A stretch of DNA of 64,000 nt from Ectopseudomonas mendocina (GCF_007049795.1 NZ_SCFY01000011.1:1-64000); one strand, 5' to 3'. Shown: positions 35,201 to 42,508, counted from the stretch's first letter. Notes: generated by a model not told the origin, from the letters alone. Made by a program: numbers and translations.

Positions 35201-35345
35201 GAGCAACCGCGACAGCGTGCGGGCCAAGCTGCGGCTTTTGGTCAAGCGCATCCTGCGTAAATACAAGTACCCGCCTGACCAGCAGGAAGAGGCTGCACAG
35301 TTGGTGCTGGCGCAGGCGGAGACGTTGTGCGAGGCGTGGATGTAA
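32244..35345 (+). CDS. hsdR: Type I restriction endonuclease subunit (HsdR)
   Basis: 1033 residues. N-terminal nuclease with RRPDIILF (about 138) and LLELKNP (about 153), then a superfamily 2 translocase: THTQGSGKSITMT Walker A (about 296), VVADEAHRTQYG (about 402), FTGTPV, and MWLTGFDAP with the ARVNR motif VI. A C-terminal helical region (about 750-1033) docks to HsdM. It is complete and shows no frameshift. The preceding gap of 43 bases after mcrC carries no separate promoter that I can recognise, so it is probably in the same transcript. Confidence 0.95.
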   Translation: MTEDQLEQETLGWLCEQGYTHLYGPDIAHDGDNPERESYRDVILTMRLRTAIARLNPQVPLAAREDALHQVLELGVVVQLSANRLFHRLLVSGVPVQYQKDGETRGDFVRLIDWADVRANEWLAVNQFSIQGQKHIRRPDIILFVNGLPLVLLELKNPADVNADLVKAFDQIQTYKEQIPDVFEYNEILVISDGSEARMGSLSADIERFARWRTIDGVTVDPLGEFNELETLVRGVLQPAMLLDYLRYFVLFEDDGRLVKKIAGYHQFHAVRAAIQQVVSASRPGGTHKGGVVWHTQGSGKSITMTCFAARVMQEAAMENPTIVVITDRNDLDGQLFGVFSLSQDLLREQPVQALTRGDLREKLGNRPSGGIVFATIQKFMPGEDEDSFPVLSERSNIVVVADEAHRTQYGFGASLKAPDLKVAEASARYQVGYAQHLRDALPNATFVAFTGTPVSSEDRDTRAVFGDYIHVYDMQQAKEDGATVAIYYESRLAKLSLKDAELAHIDEEVDELAEDEEEDQQSRLKSRWAALEKVVGAEPRIKSVAADLVAHFEERNQAQSGKAMVVAMSREICVHLYNEIIALRPEWHDEDPKKGAVKIVMTGSASDKALLRPHIYPSQVKKSLEQRFKDPKDPLQLVIVRDMWLTGFDAPCVHTLYVDKPMKGHNLMQAIARVNRVFKDKQGGLVVDYIGIANELKAALKEYTASKGRGRPTVDAHEAYAVLEEKLDVLRSLLHGFDYSDYLIGGHKLLAGAANHVLGLEDGKKRFADNALAMSKAFTLCCTLDEAKAVREEVAFLQAIKVLLTKRDISAKKKTDEERELAIRQIIGNAVVSGEVVDVFEAVGLDKPNIGLLDDEFLAEVRNLPEKNLAVELLERLLEGEIKSKFASNLAQEKKFSELLDSVIKRYQNRSIETAQVIEELIEMAKKFAAASKRGDQLGLNDDELAFYDALANNESSVRELGDETLAKIAHELTESLRQNVTVDWSNRDSVRAKLRLLVKRILRKYKYPPDQQEEAAQLVLAQAETLCEAWM

Positions 35346-35519
35346 CCCCCTGCTGATTGAGCTAAAGGAGTCGTTTGAAGCAAGCGTTGGAGCTTATGAC
35401 CAGTATCGCTTTGTACTGGTAGGTACTAAAAATGGAGGAATTGCCAGTCAGCGGTAGTTGAATGGCAATGTCTCCCGAGGGCGTCAGGTAAGTTTGCTAT
35501 TTCTATAAGGGGCTTTCAA

Positions 35520-35963
35520 ATGATAAATAATAAAGACTTTGTGCCGGATGTCCGTAGACCCCAAAAAGTAAAGATCTTTTTTGTGGTTGATATGTGGGGT
35601 ATCCAGGGCCCCTATGGCGATGGAAATTGGCACGAGCTAATCCATAAATTTTCTCGTGGCTGGGTCTCTGAGCTTCCAGATCAAGAGCCTGCAACGCTGT
35701 GGTCGGTAGTCAGGCCTTGCGATATTTTTGAAAACGGCACTTCTTTCTATATGACCGCAAGCTCAAAGCTGCCAGGTATTTTCTTTGATCGTCTTGCAGA
35801 GTTTATGGAAAAGCATTGTGGTTCCCATGTAGAAGTTCTTGATGTGGATTTCGATTTGCCATTTGGTGAAATTGAGGGTTGGCGAGCCTACCTGCATTTT
35901 GAGCAGGCTAAGTTGTGGGCGATGGACGAAGAGGGTGGCTGGGGTGAGGCCGAGGTTCTTTGA
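35520..35963 (+). CDS. Hypothetical protein, 147 aa (AT-richer cassette)
   Basis: Not recognised. Small, aromatic-rich alpha/beta protein without a signal peptide. Base composition is visibly more AT-rich than the hsd genes before it, and an AAGGGG-like site precedes the ATG. With the next two genes it forms a short rightward cassette at the right edge of the restriction locus, where passenger immunity or toxin genes are often found. Confidence 0.6.
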   Translation: MINNKDFVPDVRRPQKVKIFFVVDMWGIQGPYGDGNWHELIHKFSRGWVSELPDQEPATLWSVVRPCDIFENGTSFYMTASSKLPGIFFDRLAEFMEKHCGSHVEVLDVDFDLPFGEIEGWRAYLHFEQAKLWAMDEEGGWGEAEVL

Positions 35964-36026
35964 GGCAAAGATTGCTAGTTTTTAGGTTTGTAGCGATATT
36001 CTGAAGATCGAATAGGGCCTTTTTAG

Positions 36027-36701
36027 ATGAATCATATGGTTGTTAGTCGTTTGTTTCAGGTCTCAGAATTTGGCCCTGTCAGCACTCAAACTCATCTGCC
36101 GCAGCTGGTGCACTTGCGTCAAGGTGATATGGATGGGGCTTGTGGTCCCTATTGTGTTGTCATGGCGCTAATTGCTTTGGGTGTTATGACACGTAGGGAA
36201 GCTGAAAATATGGATCAGTTTGATGGGCGTGAAAGGTCAGGGCGCTTTCGTAATGGGTTGAAGCGATTTGGTGCATTGATTGCGGAGGGTACAAGCTCCA
36301 GTGAGTTGCAGTGGCTTGCTGATTTTTTCAAGTCTGAAAAGCTCAGAGCTGAGCCTGTTGGTGGTAAAACAAAGGATGTCTTCGTAGGAATAAATAACGC
36401 GATTGATGCTGATGCACTACCAATTGCTTTCCTACGTTGGGGCGGGGGAGCTGCGCACTGGGTGCTAGTAGTGGGGTATCAAGGTGTGGAACGCGACGGA
36501 AAGATTTTTGAAACACATCTTCTCTGTCTCGACCCTGGGCAAGAGTCCCCAAGAACAGGCATCTGGAATGCTGTTGTGGAAGTCTATAAGCCAGACGGCT
36601 CATCCATTGGTGACGGGCGGTTACCTTCAGCGCATTGGGGGCTAGATGGTGGTAGGGGGAAGTGTAAGCTTGAGGAGGCTGTAGTTTTAAGTATTGGCTG
36701 A
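36027..36701 (+). CDS. Papain/C39-like cysteine peptidase
   Basis: 224 residues. GDMDGACGPYCVVMAL places a nucleophile cysteine at about residue 39 in a helix start, GGGAAHWVLVVGY supplies histidine 144 before a beta strand, and LLCLDP gives aspartate 169. This order and spacing fit a C39/papain-fold triad. No leader or transport domain is attached, so it is a soluble peptidase or deconjugase rather than a bacteriocin exporter. It lies in an AT-richer cassette with two unknown genes. Role in the island unknown; cleavage of a partner protein is a guess. Confidence 0.7.
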   Translation: MNHMVVSRLFQVSEFGPVSTQTHLPQLVHLRQGDMDGACGPYCVVMALIALGVMTRREAENMDQFDGRERSGRFRNGLKRFGALIAEGTSSSELQWLADFFKSEKLRAEPVGGKTKDVFVGINNAIDADALPIAFLRWGGGAAHWVLVVGYQGVERDGKIFETHLLCLDPGQESPRTGIWNAVVEVYKPDGSSIGDGRLPSAHWGLDGGRGKCKLEEAVVLSIG

Positions 36702-37041
36702 TGTTTCTAGTAATGGTTTTGGCTTGACTCTTGTGTCTAATTGTAAGATCGAAGGTCGAGTGCTGCGCCCAGGAGTTTTGATGAGTATCGATAATGAAGA
36801 GGCAGTTCAGGCGGCAAAGCGGCTGTTGGGAGAGCGATTCGACCCTTCGCTGTCGCTAGCCGCATTGGGCGATATGTGCGGCCATGCTTTTTTTCAGGGT
36901 GAGCTGCCTGATGATGCCTGCGATGAGGATATTGATCTGATATTTAGGGTGTTGGTTGAGACAGAGGCTCCACCAATCCCTGAGCGTCCTCCTTTGTTCC
37001 GCGGGGATCGGACGCTTCCAGATTTTCTTGAGCCAATTTAG
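36694..37041 (+). CDS. Hypothetical protein, up to 115 aa
   Basis: Not recognised. It overlaps the peptidase gene by eight bases if the TTG at 36694 is used. An ATG at 36781 with CAGGAG upstream gives an 86-residue version that is acidic and helical (MSIDNEEAVQAAKRLL). The length is therefore uncertain. Coupling to the peptidase suggests a partner, substrate or immunity protein. Confidence 0.5.
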   Translation: MADVSSNGFGLTLVSNCKIEGRVLRPGVLMSIDNEEAVQAAKRLLGERFDPSLSLAALGDMCGHAFFQGELPDDACDEDIDLIFRVLVETEAPPIPERPPLFRGDRTLPDFLEPI

Positions 37042-37143
37042 GCAAAGGTGGGGTAGAGGCTCTCTGTCCCACTTTTGAGCAAAAGCGTGTCCTGTGAGTT
37101 GGAAGGACATCCAGCGCGCTTCTTGTCTGACGGGCATTTCTCT

Positions 37144-37797
37144 CTATTGTTTTACGCGCACCAGCGCCAGGTGCACGCTTGATTGGCCTTTGGTCGGATC
37201 AATGTAGTTCGCACTGGCGAGATCACACAGCAAGATGGGCTCATTGACCAACTCTAGCTGGGGAGCCCCTTCGTACCAAGGATCTGTGTCCTCCAGCCCG
37301 GCTGCGAAGGCTCGAAGCAAGTCGTCACTGCTGTTGAACTCCTGTTTATAGCTGTAGTTGCCTGCCTGATCGTCATAGAAGCGGGAGAACACCAAGATCA
37401 CCACACCCCACCTACGAATACTGTTGTTGCAGCTCACGTCAGGGATCGCCTTGGTCAAGTCGCGGCGGATTTCCCAGATTTTCTGATAAGCATTCTTATT
37501 GTTGTGGATGACCTTGAACTCGATGGATACAGGAGGCTCCTGGTTCAGTTGATCCTCGATCCACAGGTCTACCTTTTTTCGCTCCGCTGCAATCAACCAG
37601 CGCGGCACGTTGGGCCGATGATCAAGGAGCTCATCCAGACCAAAGCGGGTGCGATTGGTGTCGAGCAGAGCTGCCGATTCGAGGCTTATCCAGTGTTCGG
37701 GCGCCGCGGTGACAACCAGCGAAGACAGCATTCGCTTTCGTTCGGGCTTTTGGAAATGCTCTGCTAGGGCGCTGGCGAAATAGGGTACAAAGGGCAC
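37144..37797 (-). CDS. Putative PD-(D/E)XK nuclease
   Basis: 217 residues. KKVDLWI (D77) followed after 15 residues by SIEFKVI (E93, K95) is a convincing PD-(D/E)XK core, with an upstream glutamate (about 40) in a helix and a downstream helix with YQKIWEIRRDL. No other domain is visible. It is the third gene of a leftward operon after a tandem-AAA ATPase and a WYL regulator and would be its effector. Identification rests on the motif alone. Confidence 0.65.
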   Translation of the reverse strand: MPFVPYFASALAEHFQKPERKRMLSSLVVTAAPEHWISLESAALLDTNRTRFGLDELLDHRPNVPRWLIAAERKKVDLWIEDQLNQEPPVSIEFKVIHNNKNAYQKIWEIRRDLTKAIPDVSCNNSIRRWGVVILVFSRFYDDQAGNYSYKQEFNSSDDLLRAFAAGLEDTDPWYEGAPQLELVNEPILLCDLASANYIDPTKGQSSVHLALVRVKQ

Positions 37798-37855
37798 GGG
37801 ATCATTCCTTGTTGTAATGCATGAAGTTCACTGCCGGCTCCAAGCCGGCGGCACT

Positions 37856-38866
37856 TTAGTCTAGACCGTATGCGTCCAATGCTGCACGCAGGCGAGTCCG
37901 TATCTCAAGAGCTAGATCCATAGGCTCATGGATGATCACGGACTCGGCATGCGACAGGATCCACCAGCGTAGTTCCCAGCTGTTCCCGACTGTCGCAGTC
38001 AGTTCAATGCCAGTAGGGCTGGAGCTCAGCTTCATATCATCGGACAGTGGGGTCTCCTGTAGTAAGCGCGCGACCCCTTCGCTAAGCGTCGCCCTCAGCC
38101 TGATCTTCTCGCTCGAACCAAACTGCATTGCACCGCCGTCTATGTAGTCGCGTAGTTTGAAGCCCTCGGGCTGTACGCTGGGCGTTTCCAGTACGGATGC
38201 CTGCTCGAATCGGTGCAGCACATATTGGCGGATGTCGTGGTAGGGGGAAGCAGTAGCGATTAGGTAGGTCACCTGACCGCGTTGTACCAGCCCAAGAGGG
38301 TTCAGGGTCAGTTCGCTGTGCTGGTCTCGATGGGCTGAGTAGTAGTGGCAGCTGAGTTGCCGCTCATGCAGGAGTGCTTGTTGCACTTGCTCCAGAATGG
38401 CGTGATCGAGTTCTGGTGGAAGCTGAGTGATTTCCGGCTGAACACTGGCGACTTTTTCTATCCAGCGTGCCGATTCGTTCTCTGCCGCCATGGCCTCAAG
38501 CTTGCCATGTGCCAGGTTGAAACGAGGCTCCAGCGTGCTCAGCATGTAGGCGGGAATCAGGGGGCGAAGGCTTTTCTCCAGGAGTTGCAGGGTGAGTGCT
38601 TCGCTTAGCGTAATGCCCGGTAGCTCCGCGCTTTTGCCTGGCTGCCAGTACCAGCCGAAGGGCATGCTCTTGTCGTTGCATTGCAGTGGAAAGAGGCGTG
38701 ACAGCTCGATCAAGTCCCGCTCCACGGTACGCTTGCTCGTGGTGTAGCCAGCACTACTGAGCTGCACTGTGAGTTGTGCTGCTGTAAGGCCTGGGCCTTT
38801 GGCGGGTAGGAGTTTGAGTAGTTCCCATTGCCGGGTCAGAGTGGTTCGGCTAGCAGCGGAAGGCAC
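37856..38866 (-). CDS. WYL-domain transcriptional regulator (WYL3)
   Basis: 336 residues. Helix-turn-helix at about 10-75 (TSKRTVERDLIELSRLFPL), WYL domain at about 165-245 (TLNPLGLVQRGQVTYLIATASPYHDIRQYVLHRFEQAS) and a C-terminal WCX part (LRWWILSHAESVIIHEP). It is similar in layout to WYL1 and WYL2. It has no TGCGACA-type palindrome directly before it and probably comes from the transcript that begins at operator F, 2.3 kb upstream. Confidence 0.87.
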   Translation of the reverse strand: MPSAASRTTLTRQWELLKLLPAKGPGLTAAQLTVQLSSAGYTTSKRTVERDLIELSRLFPLQCNDKSMPFGWYWQPGKSAELPGITLSEALTLQLLEKSLRPLIPAYMLSTLEPRFNLAHGKLEAMAAENESARWIEKVASVQPEITQLPPELDHAILEQVQQALLHERQLSCHYYSAHRDQHSELTLNPLGLVQRGQVTYLIATASPYHDIRQYVLHRFEQASVLETPSVQPEGFKLRDYIDGGAMQFGSSEKIRLRATLSEGVARLLQETPLSDDMKLSSSPTGIELTATVGNSWELRWWILSHAESVIIHEPMDLALEIRTRLRAALDAYGLD

Positions 38867-38952
38867 AGATGCTCCTGATGGCGAGGTATATCCAGAGAGC
38901 GATCATGCTTGTGCCTTTGTCTGACGGCAATGCCGATTCCTTTCGGCTGCTG

Positions 38953-41100
38953 CTAGTGGATAAAGCCAATGGGGTGTTTTGGTGAGTGCGATTTCAGAGC
39001 GCTCTCAGCCAGCAGAGCTTCAATGAACTGGGTGCTGTCTGTGAAGGCTTTGAAGCGTGCACGCCGGGCAAGCAATGCAAAGTCTCCGGGCGTCAGGCGG
39101 CTGTTTTTAAGTAGCTCTGCGAGCCTCCGCTCATTGGGTGAGGCAAGGCAAAGCTGCTTTAGGTGTTGCTCCAGCAACTGCACAGTCTGGCTGGTGGAGA
39201 GGTAGCCAAAACCAATCTTGAGATCGAAGCGGCGCAGTGATGCCTCATCCAGATTGCCCATGAGATTGGTCGAGGCAATGAAAAGGCCGGGGTAGCTTTC
39301 CATCTGCGTAAGCATTTCGTTGACCGCGCTGACTTCCCAGCTGTGACGAGCGTTGCGCCTGTCCTGTAGAAAGCTATCAACCTCATCCAGGAGCAGCACT
39401 GCTTGATCGTCCCTTGCTTGGCTAAATGCACGGGCGAGATTCTTCTCTGTGAGGCCGACATAGGGGGAAATCAGATCCGAGGCACGATGAGTGAGCAGTG
39501 GCCTGCCCAGCTCTCTTGCCAGCCAATGTGCGAAGGCCGTTTTCCCTGTGCCTGGTGGGCCATAGAAGCACATACGGGCTTCTGCGTGCAGGCGGAGTCC
39601 ATCGAGTAGTTGCTGGAGATCGACGTCGGCATTGCTCAACTGGGGGCTGTAGAACGATGGAAGGGACTGATTGCGGCCATGCGCCAGGCGCGCAAAGCCC
39701 TGGGCTTCGAGAGTCGCATCTACCAGGCTCTCAACTGTTGCTTCGAATGGGCCGTCCGGTCCAACAGCTCTTTCCGCCACCTGTAATGCGCGAGTGATGA
39801 CGGCTGGCATCAGCTGTTCGTGGGATACCAGTTTCTCCACAAAACCCTGGCTCAGACGCTCATTGCTAGCCTGAAGCACTATGCGCTCCCTTTGGGTGCG
39901 AGGCGGGTTATCAAGCTTCATGACCAAGTCGAAACGCCGGATATACGCGTTATCCAGGGCATCGATATTGTTGGTGAGCCAGAAGCAAGGAACAGGGTTC
40001 TCTTCCAGCATGCGGTTGATCCATCCCTTGAGGTTTTCCTGGCTGCCGATGTGCCGGCTGAATTCCCGGTTGCCACTGAAGAGGTCCTCGATCTCATCTA
40101 GTAGTACCAGGGCCTGCTGTTGTCCGATTACCGACATTGCAGAGCTGAGGGCACAAAGGCGACCTTGGCGATTGATTGGGTCGCCCTGGCTGTTGGTGCA
40201 GGCAATCTCATAAAGATCAACATCCAGTTCCTTCGCGAGGACGCGGGTCAGCTGGCTCTTGCCAGTACCAGGTGGCCCGTAGATCAGGACGTTCACACCG
40301 GCTTGCCGACTACTGATGGCGTGCTGCAGATAGCTACGAACGATGCTGAACTGGTCTTGCAGGTAACTGAAGTCCTCTACAGACAGTTGGGCGGCAGGTG
40401 CCTTGCGGAACGCGCTTTGGAACACCTCTATTGTACTGCCCTGGTGATAGCGCAGAGAGAACAGCAGGTCCTTATTGGTGAACGTCAAGTAATCGGAAAA
40501 GCAGTTTCTTCCACCACTGTAGCGGGTCACATCGAGTAGCCCTGAGTGGGTGAGGCGGCCATCTTTCGAGAAGCTCTGTCGGATGTCCTCCACTGATACA
40601 TCCAGTAGCTCACCCAAGATGCGCAGCATCCGCCCATAGCTGATCAGGCCGGTCAGGTTGGCACAGTCTTCAAGGAGCGATTCGGTTTTCAGAATGGCGC
40701 AGAAGGCGAGTAGTTTCTGATCGACCGCGCTCAGCTCGATCAGCGTGGCAAGGCTGGAGATATTGGCCGCCAAGTTATCGGGCAGTACATAGGAGGCTTC
40801 GTTTCCACATCGATTAGTGCGCTCTCTCCGCAATGCAGATTGCACTCGGTCCCGGAAGCTTCTGCGCAGCTTGGCTCCAGTGCTTTGCTCGTCATCGAGC
40901 ATTGATGAGTATTCATCATCACTCCCTACGAGGCCTAATACCCCAAGCTCTCTTGCAACGTCATCATCCCGAAAGCCATGGCCTCTGTGGATGAACTCTT
41001 GCAGGCCGCCGCAATCGAGGATTAGGGCATACATCCAGGCGAGCGCTGGCTGGCAGGTATCTCTGTTCTTGAGTGCGGTTTTCTTGGCGCTCTGACGCAT
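38953..41100 (-). CDS. Tandem-AAA ATPase
   Basis: 715 residues with two AAA modules. The first has Walker A YGPPGTGKSQLTR (about 275) and Walker B ALVLLDEIEDLF with FWLTNNIDALDNAYIRRFD. The second has FYGPPGTGKTAFAHW (about 513), AVLLLDEVDSFL and IASTNLMGNLDEASLRRFD. Both keep the arginine-finger RRFD. The N-terminal 250 residues are helical and unknown. The start at 41100 (GGGGAA upstream) is chosen because an in-frame extension to 41301 would read through operator F, and its sequence is low-quality coding. A hexameric remodelling machine paired with the downstream nuclease is inferred. Confidence 0.83.
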   Translation of the reverse strand: MRQSAKKTALKNRDTCQPALAWMYALILDCGGLQEFIHRGHGFRDDDVARELGVLGLVGSDDEYSSMLDDEQSTGAKLRRSFRDRVQSALRRERTNRCGNEASYVLPDNLAANISSLATLIELSAVDQKLLAFCAILKTESLLEDCANLTGLISYGRMLRILGELLDVSVEDIRQSFSKDGRLTHSGLLDVTRYSGGRNCFSDYLTFTNKDLLFSLRYHQGSTIEVFQSAFRKAPAAQLSVEDFSYLQDQFSIVRSYLQHAISSRQAGVNVLIYGPPGTGKSQLTRVLAKELDVDLYEIACTNSQGDPINRQGRLCALSSAMSVIGQQQALVLLDEIEDLFSGNREFSRHIGSQENLKGWINRMLEENPVPCFWLTNNIDALDNAYIRRFDLVMKLDNPPRTQRERIVLQASNERLSQGFVEKLVSHEQLMPAVITRALQVAERAVGPDGPFEATVESLVDATLEAQGFARLAHGRNQSLPSFYSPQLSNADVDLQQLLDGLRLHAEARMCFYGPPGTGKTAFAHWLARELGRPLLTHRASDLISPYVGLTEKNLARAFSQARDDQAVLLLDEVDSFLQDRRNARHSWEVSAVNEMLTQMESYPGLFIASTNLMGNLDEASLRRFDLKIGFGYLSTSQTVQLLEQHLKQLCLASPNERRLAELLKNSRLTPGDFALLARRARFKAFTDSTQFIEALLAESALKSHSPKHPIGFIH

Positions 41101-41142
41101 GTGGAGTTCCCCGATGAGTACTCCGAAAGCATGCCTGGGTTG

Positions 41143-41161
41143 TGCGACATAATATGTCGCG
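41143..41161. promoter_or_regulatory. Operator F, before the tandem-AAA/WYL3/nuclease operon
   Basis: TGCGACA TAATA TGTCGCG: six of seven arm bases are symmetric, and symmetry continues outside to a 23-base imperfect palindrome. It ends 42 bases before the ATG at 41100. The centre read leftward contains a TATTAT that could serve as a -10 box, so binding would occlude polymerase. Confidence 0.75.
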
Positions 41162-41346
41162 CAAGGCGGTGCGGTCGTCAGGGTGGGGCAGCGCCTCAGC
41201 ATGCTTTCTCGCTGGCGGGGGGGGGGCGCCGGTAATGACCAGCCAAGAGTTTGGTCGTAGGGCTGACTGAAGGGTAGCTCGCAGCTAGCCATGCGAGGCA
41301 TCGAATGGTGAGGCTAGCCATTCACCAGGGTGAATTAATGCTCCTG

Positions 41347-41562
41347 TTTGACAACAAAGCCTGTCGCTTCGCGATGGCAGTTGAGCATTTTTCCACTTCG
41401 CTCGGCTTGCTTCACATTCGTTCTGCAAACCCTTGCTACGCGGAAAAACACCCAACTGCCCCATACTTGAAGGCTCAAGTATGGGGGGGAGGGGGCGTAC
41501 TTGAAGATGCGCCTGGACGGCTGCCTCAAGTACGCCCCCTCCCTTGTATTTGTTGTCAAAGC
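41347..41562. repeat. Nested inverted repeats in non-coding DNA
   Basis: Three symmetric elements nest or follow one another. Outer arms TTTGACAACAAA (about 41347) and TTTGTTGTCAAA (about 41549) enclose a hairpin CCATACTTGA-AGGC-TCAAGTATGG (41461-41484) and a larger one with perfect 18-base arms (41487-41504 and 41526-41543). The sequence TACTTGA/TCAAGTA occurs four times in these stems. No protein-coding gene is credible here. It could be a structured RNA, an origin or a transfer/recombination site. Confidence 0.6.
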
Positions 41563-41714
41563 TTAGCCAGCCCGGCACGCCGGTCTGAAAAGGCGGCCTT
41601 GCCGGTGGTTCGGCGTTTTGGCTGCTCATGCCGTTTGCGATCAAATTCAAAAAGTACTCAGTGCCCTAGGCGCTGAAGTGACGAGCCCGTCGTCCATAAA
41701 CGTGCTCATGGCCC

Positions 41715-41822
41715 ATGCAGAAAAAGCTGCATACAAAATGCTAGCCATGCGATAGCGTTTTGGTTATGAAAAAAGCCACTGAAGTCAGTGTTTTCAAGGG
41801 TTTCAGCGATAATATAACCAAA
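41715..41822. repeat. Second cluster of small inverted repeats
   Basis: ATGCAG-N6-CTGCAT (about 41715-41732), CACTGA-AG-TCAGTG (about 41777-41790), and TTTGGTTAT...ATAACCAAA (41759-41767 with 41814-41822) lie in an A/T-rich stretch just before the periodic array. An AT-rich, hairpin-rich segment next to a regular array is the kind of layout seen at replication origins of mobile elements; that is suggestion only. Confidence 0.5.
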
Positions 41823-41938
41823 AAAAGGAGTGCCAGTTTTGGCACGTTTCGCGTCACAAAAGGCCACTTCGGTGTCGAATCCGGCTACCTCCAGTGCCAC
41901 TAGAGGCACTCAAACTGCCGTTAGTGGCACGATCCGGA

Positions 41939-42253
41939 TGTCGCAAACCGCGTGTGCGACACACATGGTGTATCGCAACAACTGAGTGCGACATGGTTGG
42001 AGTGTCGTAGTGCGAGCGTGCGACAGGCCGAGAGTGTCGCATTGATGTCCTGCGATACACCTTGGGTGTCGCAGGCCAGACCATGCGACACGAAGGTTGT
42101 GTCGCAAATCTGCGATCACATTACCGGTACCGCTTGAGGCACGGTGTGGGTGTCGCAATGAGCATGTGCGACATGCTGGGTGTGTCGCAGTCAGTCAATG
42201 CGACAGGGGGAGCGTATCGCAGCGTGAGTGTGCGACAGCCGAGGTGTGTCGCA
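41939..42253. repeat. Periodic array of alternating TGTCGCA/TGCGACA half-sites
   Basis: The 7-base half-site of the island's operators occurs at 41939, 41955, 41971, 41987, 42003, 42019, 42035, 42051, 42067, 42084, 42100, then 42151, 42167, 42183, 42199, 42215, 42231 and 42247. Steps are 16 bases except one of 17 and one gap of 51. Orientation alternates strictly. Five copies carry one base change (TATCGCA, TGTCGTA, TGCGATA types). The 9-base spacers are not conserved, so selection acts on the half-sites. There is no gene in the array. It must bind a protein repeatedly on a regular helical lattice. Confidence 0.9.
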
Positions 42254-42299
42254 TGGAGGTGTTGCTGATACACCATCGGGTCCCGGTACATGTGGTGAT

Positions 42300-42357
42300 A
42301 TGCCGCCGGTCTAATGCCAAGGTGCTAGCCGTATGTGATGACCAGTGCCGGCGGCAT
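42300..42357. repeat. Inverted repeat ATGCCGCCGG/CCGGCGGCAT
   Basis: Ten-base perfect arms (42300-42309 and 42348-42357) around a 38-base loop, between the periodic array and the recombinase terminator. A further TGCGACA half-site lies at 42377. Purpose unknown; with the array it may be part of one cis-acting site. Confidence 0.5.
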
Positions 42358-42424
42358 TCTGGTCGCATCAGCACTCTGCGACAGGTTGGCAGTATCGCTG
42401 ATGCCTGAAAGCTTTCTAAACATG

Positions 42425-42450
42425 CAAAAAGGCCGCACTGACGGCGGCCC
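42425..42450 (-). terminator. Rho-independent terminator of the first recombinase gene
   Basis: Read leftward: GGCCGC hairpin arms (42431-42436 and 42444-42449) followed by TTTTTG. It lies 60 bases after the recombinase stop codon and would shield the array from recombinase transcription. Confidence 0.7.
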
Positions 42451-42508
42451 TTATTGATCCTTCATCACATCATCTCCCATTGATGATGGTTCCCTTCAAA
42501 CGAAGGGG

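Noticed and set aside
41101..41301. N-terminal extension of the tandem-AAA protein
   Set aside because: It would translate operator F and a G-rich run; the start at 41100 has a ribosome site and the regulon-typical spacing.
41939..42253. Possible CRISPR array
   Set aside because: Repeat unit is only 7 bases in alternating orientation with 9-base spacers, and there are no cas genes; this is a binding-site array.
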